DNA of 34,633 bases from Pseudomonas sp. (GTDB lineage: Bacteria; Pseudomonadota; Gammaproteobacteria; Pseudomonadales; Pseudomonadaceae), in contig NZ_JAQGNX010000010.1 in the NCBI RefSeq assembly GCF_028293835.1, forward strand, positions 1-34,633, written 5' to 3'. The translations under genes and the position numbers were made by a program. Under the pieces are notes generated by a model. It was not told where the DNA came from. It ran no database searches and saw nothing but the letters and a program-made list of their open reading frames with translations. Below are positions 1 through 11,154 of this stretch, in pieces (the first letter of the stretch is position 1; every line of letters starts with the position of its first letter).

Positions 1-796
1 TCAGCTTGGCTTCGTCGCGGTTGAAGGCGATGCCGGAAATGATCGGCTGTTCCATGGATTCCTCTTCATCAATGGTAATGAGGGTGCCCGGACCCTCCTG
101 GAAGCTGTGCAATACGCGCAGCGGGACATTGTATTTACCGGCGAACTCGACAGCGCGGATCTGCAGCACTTTTGAACCGAGGCTGGCCATTTCCAGCATC
201 TCTTCAAAGGTGATCTTATCCAGCCGTTGAGCTGCGGACACCACGCGCGGGTCGGTGGTGTAGACGCCATCGACGTCGGTATAAATCTGGCATTCATCCG
301 CCTTCAGCGCAGCCGCAAGGGCCACGCCAGTGGTGTCTGAACCACCGCGACCGAGGGTCGTGATATTGCCGTGCTCATCGACGCCCTGGAAGCCGGCGAC
401 GACCACAACCCTACCCGCCTTCAGGTCGGCGCGAATCTTCTGATCATCGATCTGAAGGATACGCGCCTTGTTGTGGGCGCTGTCCGTCAGGATGCGCACT
501 TGATTACCGGTATAGGACACCGCTGGCACACCGCGCTTGATCAACGCCATGGCCAGTAAAGCGATAGTCACCTGCTCGCCCGTGGACACGATCACGTCCA
601 GCTCACGCGGGACCGGTTGATCACTGATTTGTTTGGCCAGGCCGATCAGGCGATTTGTTTCGCCGCTCATGGCCGACAACACCACGACCAAGTCAGTGCC
701 TGCATCGTGGAACTTCTTAACTTTGTCGGCCACTTGCTCGATGCGCTCCACAGAGCCCACCGACGTGCCGCCAAATTTCTGTACGATCAAAGCCAT
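1..796 (-). CDS. lysC: Aspartate kinase, 3'-truncated by window edge
   Basis: Aspartokinase phosphorylates L-aspartate with ATP, the first step toward lysine, threonine, methionine and diaminopimelate, in the cytoplasm. The first 265 residues are visible. They begin MALIVQKFGGTS, the KFGGTS motif at residues 7-12 being the kinase nucleotide-binding signature, and run through the amino acid kinase fold (GRGGSDTT, YTDVDGVYTTDPR) into the start of the first ACT regulatory domain (ISGIAFNRDEAKL). The family is usually a little over 410 residues, so roughly the last third lies outside the window. The start ATG is at 794-796. Its upstream ribosome site is weak (AGAGG about 10 bases away). It lies directly downstream of alaS on the same strand, the standard Pseudomonas alaS-lysC order. 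The reading frame is intact up to the edge. Confidence 0.96.
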   Translation of the reverse strand, partial: MALIVQKFGGTSVGSVERIEQVADKVKKFHDAGTDLVVVLSAMSGETNRLIGLAKQISDQPVPRELDVIVSTGEQVTIALLAMALIKRGVPAVSYTGNQVRILTDSAHNKARILQIDDQKIRADLKAGRVVVVAGFQGVDEHGNITTLGRGGSDTTGVALAAALKADECQIYTDVDGVYTTDPRVVSAAQRLDKITFEEMLEMASLGSKVLQIRAVEFAGKYNVPLRVLHSFQEGPGTLITIDEEESMEQPIISGIAFNRDEAKL

Positions 797-849
797 CTCA
801 AAGCCGCCTCTGCCCATGAAGGGCGCCCAATAAACATTCGTCCCAAACG

Positions 850-880
850 CCAGGGCCTGCCATCAATTGGCAGGCCCTGG
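850..880 (-). terminator. Hairpin between alaS and lysC
   Basis: A perfect 13-bp inverted repeat (850-862 with 868-880, 5-base loop) sits 8 bases after the alaS stop codon. On the transcribed strand only a short T-poor stretch (CGTTTGGG) follows, so it may be a partial terminator or an mRNA-stabilising stem rather than a strong intrinsic terminator. Confidence 0.6.
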
Positions 881-887
881 AGGACGA

Positions 888-3506
888 CTAGATACCTTGC
901 TCGACAAAAGGCACGGCCAACGCCAGCGCTGCATCAAGCGCCCCGGCGTCTACACCGCCACCCTGAGCCATATCAGGACGACCACCGCCTTTACCACCCA
1001 CGGCGGCGGCCGCTTGCTTCATCAAATCACCGGCTTTGAGTTGGCCAGTCAGGTCCTTGGTCACGCCTGCAACCAATACGACCTTATCTTCATGGACACT
1101 GCCGAGCAGGATCACTGCGCGGCCGAGCTTGTTCTTCAACTGATCAACCAACGCCAACAGGGCTTTACCGTCCTGGCCGTCAAGGCGCACGGCGAGGACT
1201 TTTACCCCTTTGACGTCCAGCGCGGCAGACGACAGATCGTCACCCGCAGCACTGGCCGCCCTGGCTTGCAATTGTTCCAGCTGTTTTTCCAAAAGACGGT
1301 TGCGCTCCAGTACTGCCGAGAGCTTGTCCAGCAGGTTGTCGCGACTGCCTTTGACCAGCACCGCGGCTTCCTTGAGTTGCTCTTCGGCGGCGTTGAGGTA
1401 GGCCAGCGCCGCAGCGCCAGTCACCGCTTCGATACGCCGTACACCTGCTGCAACCCCACCTTCACTGGTGATCTTGAACAGCGCAATGTCGCCGGTGCGA
1501 TTGGCGTGAATACCGCCGCACAATTCCACCGAAAAATCGCCGCCCATGCTCAGCACGCGAACGTTGTCACCGTACTTCTCGCCGAACAGCGCCATGGCGC
1601 CCTTCTTCTTGGCGGTCTCGATATCGGTTTCCACGGTTTCCACCGGGGAATTCTTGCGCACTTCGCGGTTGACGATTTCTTCCAGGGCCTTCAATTGCTC
1701 AGGCTTGATCGCTTCGAAGTGGCTGAAGTCAAAACGCAGACGCTGACTATCAACCAATGAACCCTTCTGCGTTACATGCTCGCCCAGCACTTGACGCAAC
1801 GCCGCGTGCAGCAGGTGAGTAGCCGAGTGGTTCAAGGAGGTCGCCTGGCGAACGTCAGCATCGACTTCGGTGCTCAGTTCGGCACCGGCCTTCAGGCTGC
1901 CACTGGCCAGCACACCGTGGTGCAGGAAAGCGCCGCCCGTTTTGGTGGTGTCGCGTACATCAAAGCGCACACCGGCGGCTTCAAGGTAGCCACAGTCACC
2001 GATCTGGCCGCCAGACTCAGCATAGAACGGGGTCTGATCGAGGATCACAACGCCCTCTTCGCCTTCGCTCAACTGCTCGACCGCTTGGCCGTCCTTATAC
2101 AAGGCAACCACTTTGGCGCTGCCACGGGTCGCGCCGTAACCGAGGAACTCGGTGGCGACGTCAACCTTGACCAGGCTGTTGTAATCCATACCGAACGAAC
2201 TGGCGGAACGAGCGCGCACGCGCTGAGCGTCCATTTCGCGCTCGAAGCCTGCTTCGTCGAGTGTCAGATTGCGCTCGCGAGCGATGTCACCGGTCAGGTC
2301 CATGGGAAAGCCGTAGGTGTCATACAGTTTGAACACAACGTCGCCGGGAACCACGGTGCCTTTCAGTTCAGCCAAGTCTTGCTCAAGGATTTTCAGCCCC
2401 TGCTCCAGGGTTTTAGCGAACTGTTCTTCTTCAGCTTTCAGCACGCGCTCGATGTGCGACTGGTTCTGAGTCAGCTCAGGGAACGCTTCGCCCATCTCCG
2501 CCACCAATGCGGCGACGATTTGATAGAAGAAGCTGCCGCTGGCGCCGAGCTTGTTACCGTGACGGCAGGCGCGACGAATGATCCGACGCAACACGTAGCC
2601 ACGTCCTTCATTGGACGGCAGCACGCCATCGGCAATCAGGAAGCCGCACGAACGAATGTGGTCAGCCACTACTTTCAGCGAAGGCTGTGCGTCGTTGGTG
2701 CAGCCGATGGCCTTGGCCGATGCGACGAGCAGGCTTTGGAACAGGTCGATCTCGTAGTTGGAGTGCACGTGCTGCAGCACGGCGCTGATACGCTCCAGGC
2801 CCATGCCAGTGTCCACCGACGGCGCAGGCAACGGATGCAACACGCCGTCAGCGGTACGGTTGAACTGCATGAACACGTTGTTCCAGATCTCGATGTAACG
2901 GTCGCCGTCTTCTTCCGGCGAGCCCGGTGGGCCACCCCAGATGTCAGCGCCGTGATCGTAGAAAATCTCGGTGCACGGACCGCACGGGCCGGTATCGCCC
3001 ATGGTCCAGAAGTTATCGGACGCGTACGGCGCGCCTTTGTTGTCGCCAATACGGACCATGCGCTCGGCCGGCACGCCGATTTCCTTGGTCCAAATGTCGT
3101 AGGCTTCGTCATCGCTGGCGTAAACCGTGACCCACAGCTTGTCTTTCGGCAGGGCCAATACGGACGTCAGGAACGTCCAGGCGAAAGTGATCGCGTCGCG
3201 CTTGAAATAGTCACCGAAGCTAAAGTTACCCAGCATTTCGAAAAAAGTGTGGTGACGTGCGGTGTAACCGACGTTTTCCAGGTCGTTGTGCTTGCCACCG
3301 GCCCGTACGCATTTCTGACTGCTGACGGCGCGGGTGTACGCGCGCTTTTCCTGACCCAGGAAGCAGTCCTTGAACTGGTTCATGCCTGCGTTGGTGAACA
3401 GCAGGGTGGGGTCGTTGCCCGGAATCAACGAGCTGGAAGCTACACGGGTGTGACCTTTCTCTTCGAAGAAGCGAAGGAAGGCTTCACGGATTTCTGCGCT
3501 TTTCAT
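888..3506 (-). CDS. alaS: Alanyl-tRNA synthetase
   Basis: AlaRS attaches alanine to tRNA-Ala and edits mischarged Ser/Gly. The protein is 872 residues from the ATG at 3504-3506 ([19 protein letters not shown]), the usual start and length for the family. An in-frame start 16 residues upstream is possible but not conserved-looking. The class II aminoacylation domain occupies the N-terminal part ([22 protein letters not shown]). The editing domain shows the zinc ligands HSATH and, about 100 residues later, CGGIH. The C-Ala domain ends in a glycine-rich segment ([15 protein letters not shown]). It is transcribed toward lysC. A consensus TATAAT box lies about 75 bases upstream of the start. No truncation or missing motif is seen. 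Confidence 0.98.
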   Translation of the reverse strand: MKSAEIREAFLRFFEEKGHTRVASSSLIPGNDPTLLFTNAGMNQFKDCFLGQEKRAYTRAVSSQKCVRAGGKHNDLENVGYTARHHTFFEMLGNFSFGDYFKRDAITFAWTFLTSVLALPKDKLWVTVYASDDEAYDIWTKEIGVPAERMVRIGDNKGAPYASDNFWTMGDTGPCGPCTEIFYDHGADIWGGPPGSPEEDGDRYIEIWNNVFMQFNRTADGVLHPLPAPSVDTGMGLERISAVLQHVHSNYEIDLFQSLLVASAKAIGCTNDAQPSLKVVADHIRSCGFLIADGVLPSNEGRGYVLRRIIRRACRHGNKLGASGSFFYQIVAALVAEMGEAFPELTQNQSHIERVLKAEEEQFAKTLEQGLKILEQDLAELKGTVVPGDVVFKLYDTYGFPMDLTGDIARERNLTLDEAGFEREMDAQRVRARSASSFGMDYNSLVKVDVATEFLGYGATRGSAKVVALYKDGQAVEQLSEGEEGVVILDQTPFYAESGGQIGDCGYLEAAGVRFDVRDTTKTGGAFLHHGVLASGSLKAGAELSTEVDADVRQATSLNHSATHLLHAALRQVLGEHVTQKGSLVDSQRLRFDFSHFEAIKPEQLKALEEIVNREVRKNSPVETVETDIETAKKKGAMALFGEKYGDNVRVLSMGGDFSVELCGGIHANRTGDIALFKITSEGGVAAGVRRIEAVTGAAALAYLNAAEEQLKEAAVLVKGSRDNLLDKLSAVLERNRLLEKQLEQLQARAASAAGDDLSSAALDVKGVKVLAVRLDGQDGKALLALVDQLKNKLGRAVILLGSVHEDKVVLVAGVTKDLTGQLKAGDLMKQAAAAVGGKGGGRPDMAQGGGVDAGALDAALALAVPFVEQGI

Positions 3507-3581
3507 AGGTTTTTCCACGGAGACTGCTGCCAAAGGCCAGAGCAAAACGTCCAAAAGAGGGTGCGACTTGCAAAGGGCCGC

Positions 3582-3621
3582 ATTATATAGGCGTTAGGCG
3601 CCCGGTACAGCGTGTTTGTAC
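3582..3621 (-). promoter_or_regulatory. Candidate alaS promoter with palindrome over -35
   Basis: On the minus strand a perfect TATAAT (3582-3587) lies upstream of alaS. The 17-base-spaced -35 position (3605-3610, CTGTAC) is poor and falls inside a dyad GTACA-N7-TGTAC (3605-3609 with 3617-3621). E. coli AlaRS is known to repress its own gene by binding a palindrome at its promoter. A similar role here is inference only. Confidence 0.5.
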
Positions 3622-3659
3622 ATTGCCTGCCAGCAATTGGACTGTCGGCGTGTTCAGTG

Positions 3660-4658
3660 TCAGGCGAAGTCGGCAAATGCGGCGATTACCTGTTCAATCT
3701 GAGCCGACGACACATCAAGGTGCGTGACCATCCGCAAACGGGGCGCGGCACTGAGCTTGATTCCGCGCTCGGCGCAGAAGCTTTTCAACGCCTCGGCTCG
3801 ATCACCCATCTGCACGTAGACCATGTTGGTCTGCACGGCTTCAACTGAATAACCGAGGCTGCGCAGGCCTTCGGCCAAGGCGCTCGCGTTAACGTGGTCG
3901 TCCGCCAACCGCTCCACTTGATGTTCCAGTGCATATAAACAGGCCGCCGCCAACCCACCGGCCTGACGCATGCCGCCACCAACCATTTTGCGCAAACGCC
4001 GAGCCTTACCGATTAGCTGCGCCGTGCCGAGCAGCACGGAACCAATGGGCGCGCCCAGGCCTTTGGATAGACACACCGAGACGGAATCGAAGTGCTGAGT
4101 AATTTCCTTGGCGTCGACACCCAGCTTCACCGACGCGTTGAACAACCGCGCGCCGTCCAGGTGCAATGCCAGGCCTTGCTCATTGCACAGTCTGCGTGCA
4201 GCCGCCAGGTAACTCAGCGGCAGCACCTTACCCTGCATGGTGTTTTCCAGCGCCAACAAGCGGGTGCGGGCAAAGTGGAAATCGTCGGGTTTGATCGCGG
4301 CCAGCACCTGATTCAGGTCCAGCGAGCCATCTTCCTGCACGTCCAGTGGCTGAGGCTGGATCGAACCCAGTACCGCTGCACCTCCGCCCTCGTACTTGTA
4401 GGTATGCGCCTGTTGGCCGACGATGTATTCCTCGCCGCGACCGCAATGGGCCATCAAACCCAGCAAATTACTCATGGTGCCGCTGGGTACAAACAGCCCC
4501 GCAGCGAAACCCAGTCGTTGCGCCAGGTAGGCTTCCAGACGGTTAACGGTGGGATCTTCGCCATACACGTCATCGCCCAACGGCGCATTGGACATCGCGT
4601 CTCGCATGCCGGCGGTGGGCTGGGTCACGGTGTCGCTGCGGAGGTCAATAACCGTCAC
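3660..4658 (-). CDS. ltaE: Low-specificity L-threonine aldolase
   Basis: This PLP enzyme cleaves L-threonine and L-allo-threonine to glycine and acetaldehyde. The 332-residue protein starts [15 protein letters not shown], the typical opening of the family, and shows the PLP-stacking His at residue 85 (QQAHTYKYE), the Asp of LHLDGAR near 168 and the Schiff-base lysine at 199 ([10 protein letters not shown]). The start codon is GTG (4656-4658), fixed by an AGGAG ribosome site 7-8 bases upstream. The gene stands alone on the minus strand and diverges from the FMN riboswitch/lumazine synthase unit. The 153-base gap to alaS holds the alaS promoter. Beta-eliminating lyase family membership is certain; substrate preference is inferred. 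Confidence 0.93.
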   Translation of the reverse strand: MTVIDLRSDTVTQPTAGMRDAMSNAPLGDDVYGEDPTVNRLEAYLAQRLGFAAGLFVPSGTMSNLLGLMAHCGRGEEYIVGQQAHTYKYEGGGAAVLGSIQPQPLDVQEDGSLDLNQVLAAIKPDDFHFARTRLLALENTMQGKVLPLSYLAAARRLCNEQGLALHLDGARLFNASVKLGVDAKEITQHFDSVSVCLSKGLGAPIGSVLLGTAQLIGKARRLRKMVGGGMRQAGGLAAACLYALEHQVERLADDHVNASALAEGLRSLGYSVEAVQTNMVYVQMGDRAEALKSFCAERGIKLSAAPRLRMVTHLDVSSAQIEQVIAAFADFA

Positions 4659-4853
4659 GGTGAAGCTCCTGAAAGAGTTGAAGTTGTGATGTTAAGTCGA
4701 AGATCAGATCTGGGATAGGGTCATTACTGAGGTTGCCGACAGGCTAATTCAAGTCCCATGTTCAGTGAACCGATAGGTTCGATATAAGAAATTGTCGGGG
4801 TCGATAGACGAAAGTGTCCATGCAAAAGCAATAAATCTGTGATAAAAACTCTC
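4659..4853. other. Divergent control region ltaE / riboswitch transcript
   Basis: This AT-rich gap between the ltaE start and the riboswitch leader must hold the promoters for both directions. I could not single out a convincing -35/-10 pair on either strand. No open reading frame here has a ribosome site and recognisable product. Confidence 0.4.
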
Positions 4854-4877
4854 CGCCGACAGAAAATGCTGTCGGCG
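4854..4877 (+). promoter_or_regulatory. Leader hairpin immediately 5' of FMN riboswitch
   Basis: A perfect 9-bp stem (4854-4862 with 4869-4877, loop AAAATG) ends one to two bases before the first P1 strand of the riboswitch. It is not part of the RFN consensus fold. It could protect the 5' end or help folding; that is inference. Confidence 0.6.
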
Positions 4878-4878
4878 A

Positions 4879-5042
4879 CGTTCTCAGGGCGGGGTGCGAT
4901 TCCCCACCGGCGGTAATGACGCGCAATGCGTTTAGCCCGCGAGCGCTTGTGGTGCCAATAGCTTCGGCTTGTGCACCGACAAGGTCAGCAGACCCGGTTT
5001 GATTCCGGGGCCGACGGTCATAGTCCGGATGAAGAGAGAACG
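4879..5042 (+). ncRNA. FMN riboswitch (RFN element)
   Basis: The segment carries the conserved RFN blocks in order: the TTCTCAGGGCGGGGTG opening, GATTCCCCACCGGCGGTAAT, an expandable stem, AGCCCGCGAGCG, a second variable stem, GGTCAGCAGA, CCGGTTTGATTCCGG, GCCGACGGTCATAGTC and the closing GGATGAAGAGAGAACG. RFN elements bind flavin mononucleotide and shut off riboflavin synthesis or transport genes. Here it lies 133 bases upstream of a lumazine synthase gene on the same strand, so FMN-dependent repression of that gene is the expected behaviour. Confidence 0.97.
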
Positions 5043-5142
5043 GGATCGATACCACAGGATCGTTTCGTGAGCACCGCCGTGAACCGCTTTTGGTTCGCGC
5101 TTTGGTCTAGACGTACCCTGGTATCCCATTCGATCAAAACGC

Positions 5143-5164
5143 CCTGTTTTTTTCATTAAACAGG
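5143..5164 (+). promoter_or_regulatory. RBS-sequestering hairpin (riboswitch expression platform)
   Basis: CCTGTTT (5143-5149) can pair with AAACAGG (5158-5164), a 7-bp stem with an 8-base loop whose 3' arm includes the start of the ribosome site CAGGAG (5161-5166) of the following gene. This fits a translational off-switch. The T-run in the loop also allows a weak alternative AAAAC/GTTTT stem followed by Ts, so a transcriptional mechanism is not excluded. Confidence 0.55.
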
Positions 5165-5175
5165 AGTCAGAACTG

Positions 5176-5688
5176 ATGCAACCCACAGCAATCGATAGCA
5201 AAAGCAAAAGCCATCCAAACGAACGCATTGCGTTCATTCAGGCCTGCTGGCACAAAGATATCGTTGATCAGAGCCGTAAAGGTTTTGTCGCCGAGATGGC
5301 TAACCACGGCTACGTGGAAACTGATATCGATTTCTTCGAAGTCGGCGGCGCCTTTGAAATTCCCCTGCACGCCAAGCTGCTGGCTAAAAGCGGCCGCTAT
5401 GCGGGCATCGTTGCGGCCGGTCTGGTGGTTGATGGCGGCTTGTATCGCCATGAGTTCGTCGCTCAGTCGGTGATTAGCGCATTGATGCAAGTACAGTTGG
5501 AAACAGAAGTTCCGGTGTTCTCAGTGGTTCTGACGCCGCACAATTTCCACGCGGGCGATGAGCATCAAAAGTTCTTCTTTGACCATTTCGTGCACAAAGG
5601 CGCGGAAGCGGCCAAGACCTGTGCCGACACCCTGAACAAAATCCGCAGCCTGCGTCGTCATGAGCCACAGCAGCGGGTCGCGGTTTAG
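5176..5688 (+). CDS. ribH2: 6,7-dimethyl-8-ribityllumazine synthase, type II (RibH2-like)
   Basis: Lumazine synthase condenses 5-amino-6-ribitylamino-uracil with 3,4-dihydroxybutanone phosphate, the penultimate riboflavin step. The 170-residue protein has the family core FEVGGAFEIPLHAKLLA (residues 54-70) and GLVVDGGLYRHEFVAQSV (82-99) with the catalytic-type His at 92. The Trp at 25 (QACWHKDIVD), DGG-YRH instead of RG-T-H and the QVQLETEVPVFSVVLTPH block resemble the decameric type II enzymes known from Brucella and Mesorhizobium (RibH2) rather than the icosahedral RibH1 usually placed with ribD/ribE/nusB. ATG at 5176 follows CAGGAG by 9 bases. It is a single-gene unit behind an FMN riboswitch and ends in a REP hairpin. 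The type II assignment is by remembered sequence resemblance. Confidence 0.9.
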   Translation: MQPTAIDSKSKSHPNERIAFIQACWHKDIVDQSRKGFVAEMANHGYVETDIDFFEVGGAFEIPLHAKLLAKSGRYAGIVAAGLVVDGGLYRHEFVAQSVISALMQVQLETEVPVFSVVLTPHNFHAGDEHQKFFFDHFVHKGAEAAKTCADTLNKIRSLRRHEPQQRVAV

Positions 5689-5715
5689 TCCTTCATAGAA
5701 AAATACCCCTGTAGC

Positions 5716-5775
5716 AGCCAACTTGTTGGCGAGAGGCCTGATGATTTGTATCAGGTCTTCGCCAACAAGTTGGCT
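5716..5775. repeat. REP-like hairpin, GCCAACAAGTTGGC family (copy 1)
   Basis: Seventeen-base arms (5716-5732 and 5759-5775) are perfect inverted repeats, with a nested CCTGAT/ATCAGG stem inside. It lies between the convergent ribH2 and astE genes and could terminate both. The same sequence family recurs at 30317-30383. Confidence 0.85.
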
Positions 5776-5796
5776 CCTATAGGTAAGACCGGCTTG

Positions 5797-6807
5797 TCAG
5801 ACCAACTGATCCGCCGTGGTGGGCACGATCAATATCCCGGCGCGCAAGCCGTTTTTGACGTTGGGATTCGGGAAAATAATCCGGGCGCCCTGCTCTTCGA
5901 CTACCCAGCGGCTGTCAGCCAAATCATTGGCTAATACAAAACCCTGCTCCAACTCGGAAAAATTCTCGACATCGTCTGGCAAATTCAGCTGGAACGCATC
6001 GCTGTGCTTGATGATTTCCCGGGCCACGCTGAATAACTGCAACCCCTCTAGTGACAAGTTTCCAATCTCGGGTTCCGAACCTTCGATCAATTCCGTCAGG
6101 CATATTTCCAGCATCGTCAGATTGACCTGTTGGTTCTGCCCGAATGGCCGCGCCTTACCCAACTCCAAAGTGAAGGACTCGGCACCCAGCTTGTCGTAGG
6201 TGTATGAACTGAACACGATGGACGGTTTGTTCTGCAGCAACACCGCTTTCATGCCAGCGGCCTGTAAACGCGCCAGTTCACGGCGTGAATGCTGGCGGCC
6301 TTCCTTCCAGGGATACAACGCGAATTGCTCGATCTTCGACCCGCGAATCGCCGTGTGCAAATCGTAGTGCACACGGTAGCGATCCGGCAGGCTGAAAAAG
6401 CTGTCTGCCAGCCGCTCCAGCTCGCAGGCGCGCAACGCTTCAAAACCGCTTGTTTGCTCGTGCCGGCCATTGAACAGCCGGTTTACATCCTGCTCGACAT
6501 ACCGCTCGCCACGACGCATGGCTTCGGGGTTACCGAACAAAAACAGAATACGCACTCGCGGCACTAAATCGCCGCGGGCGATATCCCGCAGCAATAAATC
6601 AAGCAGTTCAATGGGCGCGGTTTCGTTGCCGTGGATACCGGCAGACAAGAGCAAGTCGGTGCCACTGTCCTGGCCTTGGGCCGGCCGAACCTCAAGCGCG
6701 CCTTCGCTCAACCAGCGCATGCGCACGCCGTCGACAGTCAACTGCGTCTTTTCCGCCGGTTCGCGGCCAGCCAGGGTCAGTTCAAGCAGTTTGCCGAGGG
6801 CGAGCAT
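5797..6807 (-). CDS. astE: Succinylglutamate desuccinylase
   Basis: AstE (AruE) hydrolyses N-succinylglutamate to glutamate and succinate, the last step of the arginine succinyltransferase pathway. The 336-residue protein has the zinc carboxypeptidase-like ligands His59 and Glu62 ([12 protein letters not shown]), His151 ([10 protein letters not shown]) and the catalytic Glu at about 215 ([12 protein letters not shown]). The length is normal. ATG at 6805-6807 follows AAGGTG about 9 bases upstream. It is the last gene of the aru/ast operon, 53 bases after a 95-codon unknown gene, and faces ribH2 across a REP hairpin. Confidence 0.96.
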   Translation of the reverse strand: MLALGKLLELTLAGREPAEKTQLTVDGVRMRWLSEGALEVRPAQGQDSGTDLLLSAGIHGNETAPIELLDLLLRDIARGDLVPRVRILFLFGNPEAMRRGERYVEQDVNRLFNGRHEQTSGFEALRACELERLADSFFSLPDRYRVHYDLHTAIRGSKIEQFALYPWKEGRQHSRRELARLQAAGMKAVLLQNKPSIVFSSYTYDKLGAESFTLELGKARPFGQNQQVNLTMLEICLTELIEGSEPEIGNLSLEGLQLFSVAREIIKHSDAFQLNLPDDVENFSELEQGFVLANDLADSRWVVEEQGARIIFPNPNVKNGLRAGILIVPTTADQLV

Positions 6808-6860
6808 AGTCGTGCACCTTAAAAGCAGTTAATAAAAGCAGCGAGGCGAGATGATCGTGA

Positions 6861-7148
6861 TCAGTCGTGGTCGCAATCAGCGCCGTGAACGTGCTCTTCG
6901 TCGTCGCCTACGTCGGCCGGTTCCATTTCCAATTGCAGGCTCACCAAGTTAGTGGCCAATGGTCGCAGCAACAGGTTGGCATATTCCGCATCGCCTTCTT
7001 CTACGTCGACGCCAATCAACAATTGGCCACGGCCATCGTGCTGAATCCACAACTCCTTGCCCTGCCACATCACGGCAACGCGGGTGCAGGTAGTTTCCAG
7101 CTGGGTGCCATCGGTATCTTCGAGAATTAACTGCAGAGTGTCGGACAT
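6861..7148 (-). CDS. Conserved small protein of the ast operon, unknown function
   Basis: A 95-residue acidic cytoplasmic protein starting MSDTLQLILEDTDGTQLET. It reads like a compact beta-rich domain (RVAVMWQGKELWIQHDGRG, QLLIGVDVEEGD) followed by a charged tail, DVGDDEEHVHGADCDHD, with His, Asp, Glu and Cys that could bind a metal. There is no signal peptide or membrane segment. It sits between astB (25 bases upstream) and astE (53 bases downstream) on the same strand. An uncharacterised ORF occupies the same place in the P. aeruginosa aru operon, so it is probably a real, conserved operon member. Its function is unknown to me. A pathway accessory or metal-handling role for zinc-dependent AstE is speculation. 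Confidence 0.85.
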   Translation of the reverse strand: MSDTLQLILEDTDGTQLETTCTRVAVMWQGKELWIQHDGRGQLLIGVDVEEGDAEYANLLLRPLATNLVSLQLEMEPADVGDDEEHVHGADCDHD

Positions 7149-7173
7149 GATTCAGGTGCTCTATAGAAAGGGT

Positions 7174-8520
7174 TCAATTGATTTGGAAGGGGTAAACCGC
7201 GCCCAATTTAAGGATTTTCGTCAGTTCATCCAGCGCCGTACGGCATTCAACCAGCAGGGCCGGATCGGCGAGGTCGCTTTCGCGCATGCGATCCCGATAG
7301 TGTTTTTCGACCCAGTGCGTCAGCGAGTCGTACAACGGCGGGGTCATGATAACGCCTTGATTGACCGCCGCCAGTTCGGTTTCATTCAGTGCAACGCGCA
7401 AACGCAGGCAAGCGGGTCCACCGCCGTTCTGCATGCTTTGTTTGAGGTCGAAGACTTTGACTTCGGCTACCGGGCCTCCGTCAGCCAGCAGACGCTGCAA
7501 ATACTGCCAGACCCGTTCATTGCTTCGGCATTCTTCCGGAACGATGAGCAGCATCGAACCGTCGGCACGCGATAACAACTGGCTGTTGAACAGGTAGGAG
7601 CGAACGGCGTCCTCGACCGCGACTTCGGCACGCGGTACGCAGATCGCCTTAAAGCGACCGCCGCGACGACCCAGTTTGTCGTGCAGTTCAGCCAACAGGT
7701 GTTCGGTATTGAGGAAAGCATCTTCGTGATAGAACAGCACTTCGCCGTTGCCTACTGCAATCACATCGTTGTGAAACACACCCTGATCAATCATTGCCGG
7801 GTTTTGCTGGGCGTAGACCACACCCTCTGCGCTCAACCCGTGTAACCGCGCGACCGCTTGTGATGCTTCAAGGGTTTGCCGCGCCGGGTATTTCTGCGGA
7901 GCCGGGTAACGGGTGTCGAAGGCACTGCGCCCGAACACAAAGAACTCGACGCCTGGCTGACCATAATCGTGGCAGAAGCGCGTGTGGTTAGCCGCGCCTT
8001 CATCACCGAACTGTGCCACGGCGGGTAACGCCGCGTGGTGAGCAAAATGCTGCTGATGGTTGAACATTGCGCCCAATACCCGGCTGGTGGTGGGGTGTTC
8101 AATGCTGCGGTGATACTTGCAGTTGAGGTTGGCGGCGGTGAAATGTACGCGGCCATCGTCCGTGTCCGCGCTCGGGCTGACTGTAGCGGCGTTGGCCACC
8201 CACATGCTCGACGCCGAACAACTGGCGACCAACAGCGGCATGGCATCCCTGGCGGCTTTTTCGATGACTTGGGCGTCCGTACCGCTAAACCCCAAGGCAC
8301 GCAAACCGGCCAGGTCCGGGCGCTCTTGCGGGGCCAACACGCCTTGAACGAAACCCATTTCCATCAGCGCTTTCATCTTTGCCAAGCCCTGCAACGCCGC
8401 TTCCCTGGGGTTGGAAGATTGCTGGAAATTGCTCTGGGACGCGACGTTGCCGTAGGACAGACCGCCGTAGTTATGGGTCGGACCTACTAAACCGTCAAAG
8501 TTGACTTCGTAAGATTTCAT
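7174..8520 (-). CDS. astB: N-succinylarginine dihydrolase
   Basis: AstB (AruB) converts N2-succinylarginine to N2-succinylornithine with release of ammonia and carbon dioxide, step two of the pathway. The 448-residue protein opens [20 protein letters not shown], the usual family start. A TTG two codons upstream is also open but has no better ribosome site. The catalytic Cys is near 371 ([13 protein letters not shown]), and the amidinotransferase-fold segments [14 protein letters not shown] and [16 protein letters not shown] are intact. It lies between astD and the 95-codon gene, co-transcribed. The 64-base gap after astD is the longest unexplained spacer in the distal part of the operon. Confidence 0.96.
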   Translation of the reverse strand: MKSYEVNFDGLVGPTHNYGGLSYGNVASQSNFQQSSNPREAALQGLAKMKALMEMGFVQGVLAPQERPDLAGLRALGFSGTDAQVIEKAARDAMPLLVASCSASSMWVANAATVSPSADTDDGRVHFTAANLNCKYHRSIEHPTTSRVLGAMFNHQQHFAHHAALPAVAQFGDEGAANHTRFCHDYGQPGVEFFVFGRSAFDTRYPAPQKYPARQTLEASQAVARLHGLSAEGVVYAQQNPAMIDQGVFHNDVIAVGNGEVLFYHEDAFLNTEHLLAELHDKLGRRGGRFKAICVPRAEVAVEDAVRSYLFNSQLLSRADGSMLLIVPEECRSNERVWQYLQRLLADGGPVAEVKVFDLKQSMQNGGGPACLRLRVALNETELAAVNQGVIMTPPLYDSLTHWVEKHYRDRMRESDLADPALLVECRTALDELTKILKLGAVYPFQIN

Positions 8521-8584
8521 CGGCAAGGCTCGGTCGGTAAACGTATTTTTATGGCTGCTTATTCTATAGGGGGTTGTGCTTGCA

Positions 8585-11076
<2,492 letters not shown>

Positions 11077-11154
11077 GCTTTCTCCTCAACCGGGTTTCCT
11101 TGGAAGCCCGCGAATCTCGCTAAACCTGCAAACCAGACACTAACGGCGCGCCTG

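Noticed and set aside
1776..3590. 604-codon open frame on the plus strand opposite alaS
   Set aside because: It is entirely antisense to the well-supported alaS gene, has no recognisable domain and no ribosome site; long antisense frames are expected from GC-biased third positions.
4762..5237. ORFs of about 60-100 codons overlapping the FMN riboswitch
   Set aside because: They translate a structured RNA element; no ribosome sites or family resemblance.
8521..8526. TTG start two codons upstream for astB
   Set aside because: The ATG at 8520 gives the family-standard [10 protein letters not shown] start and no better ribosome site supports TTG.
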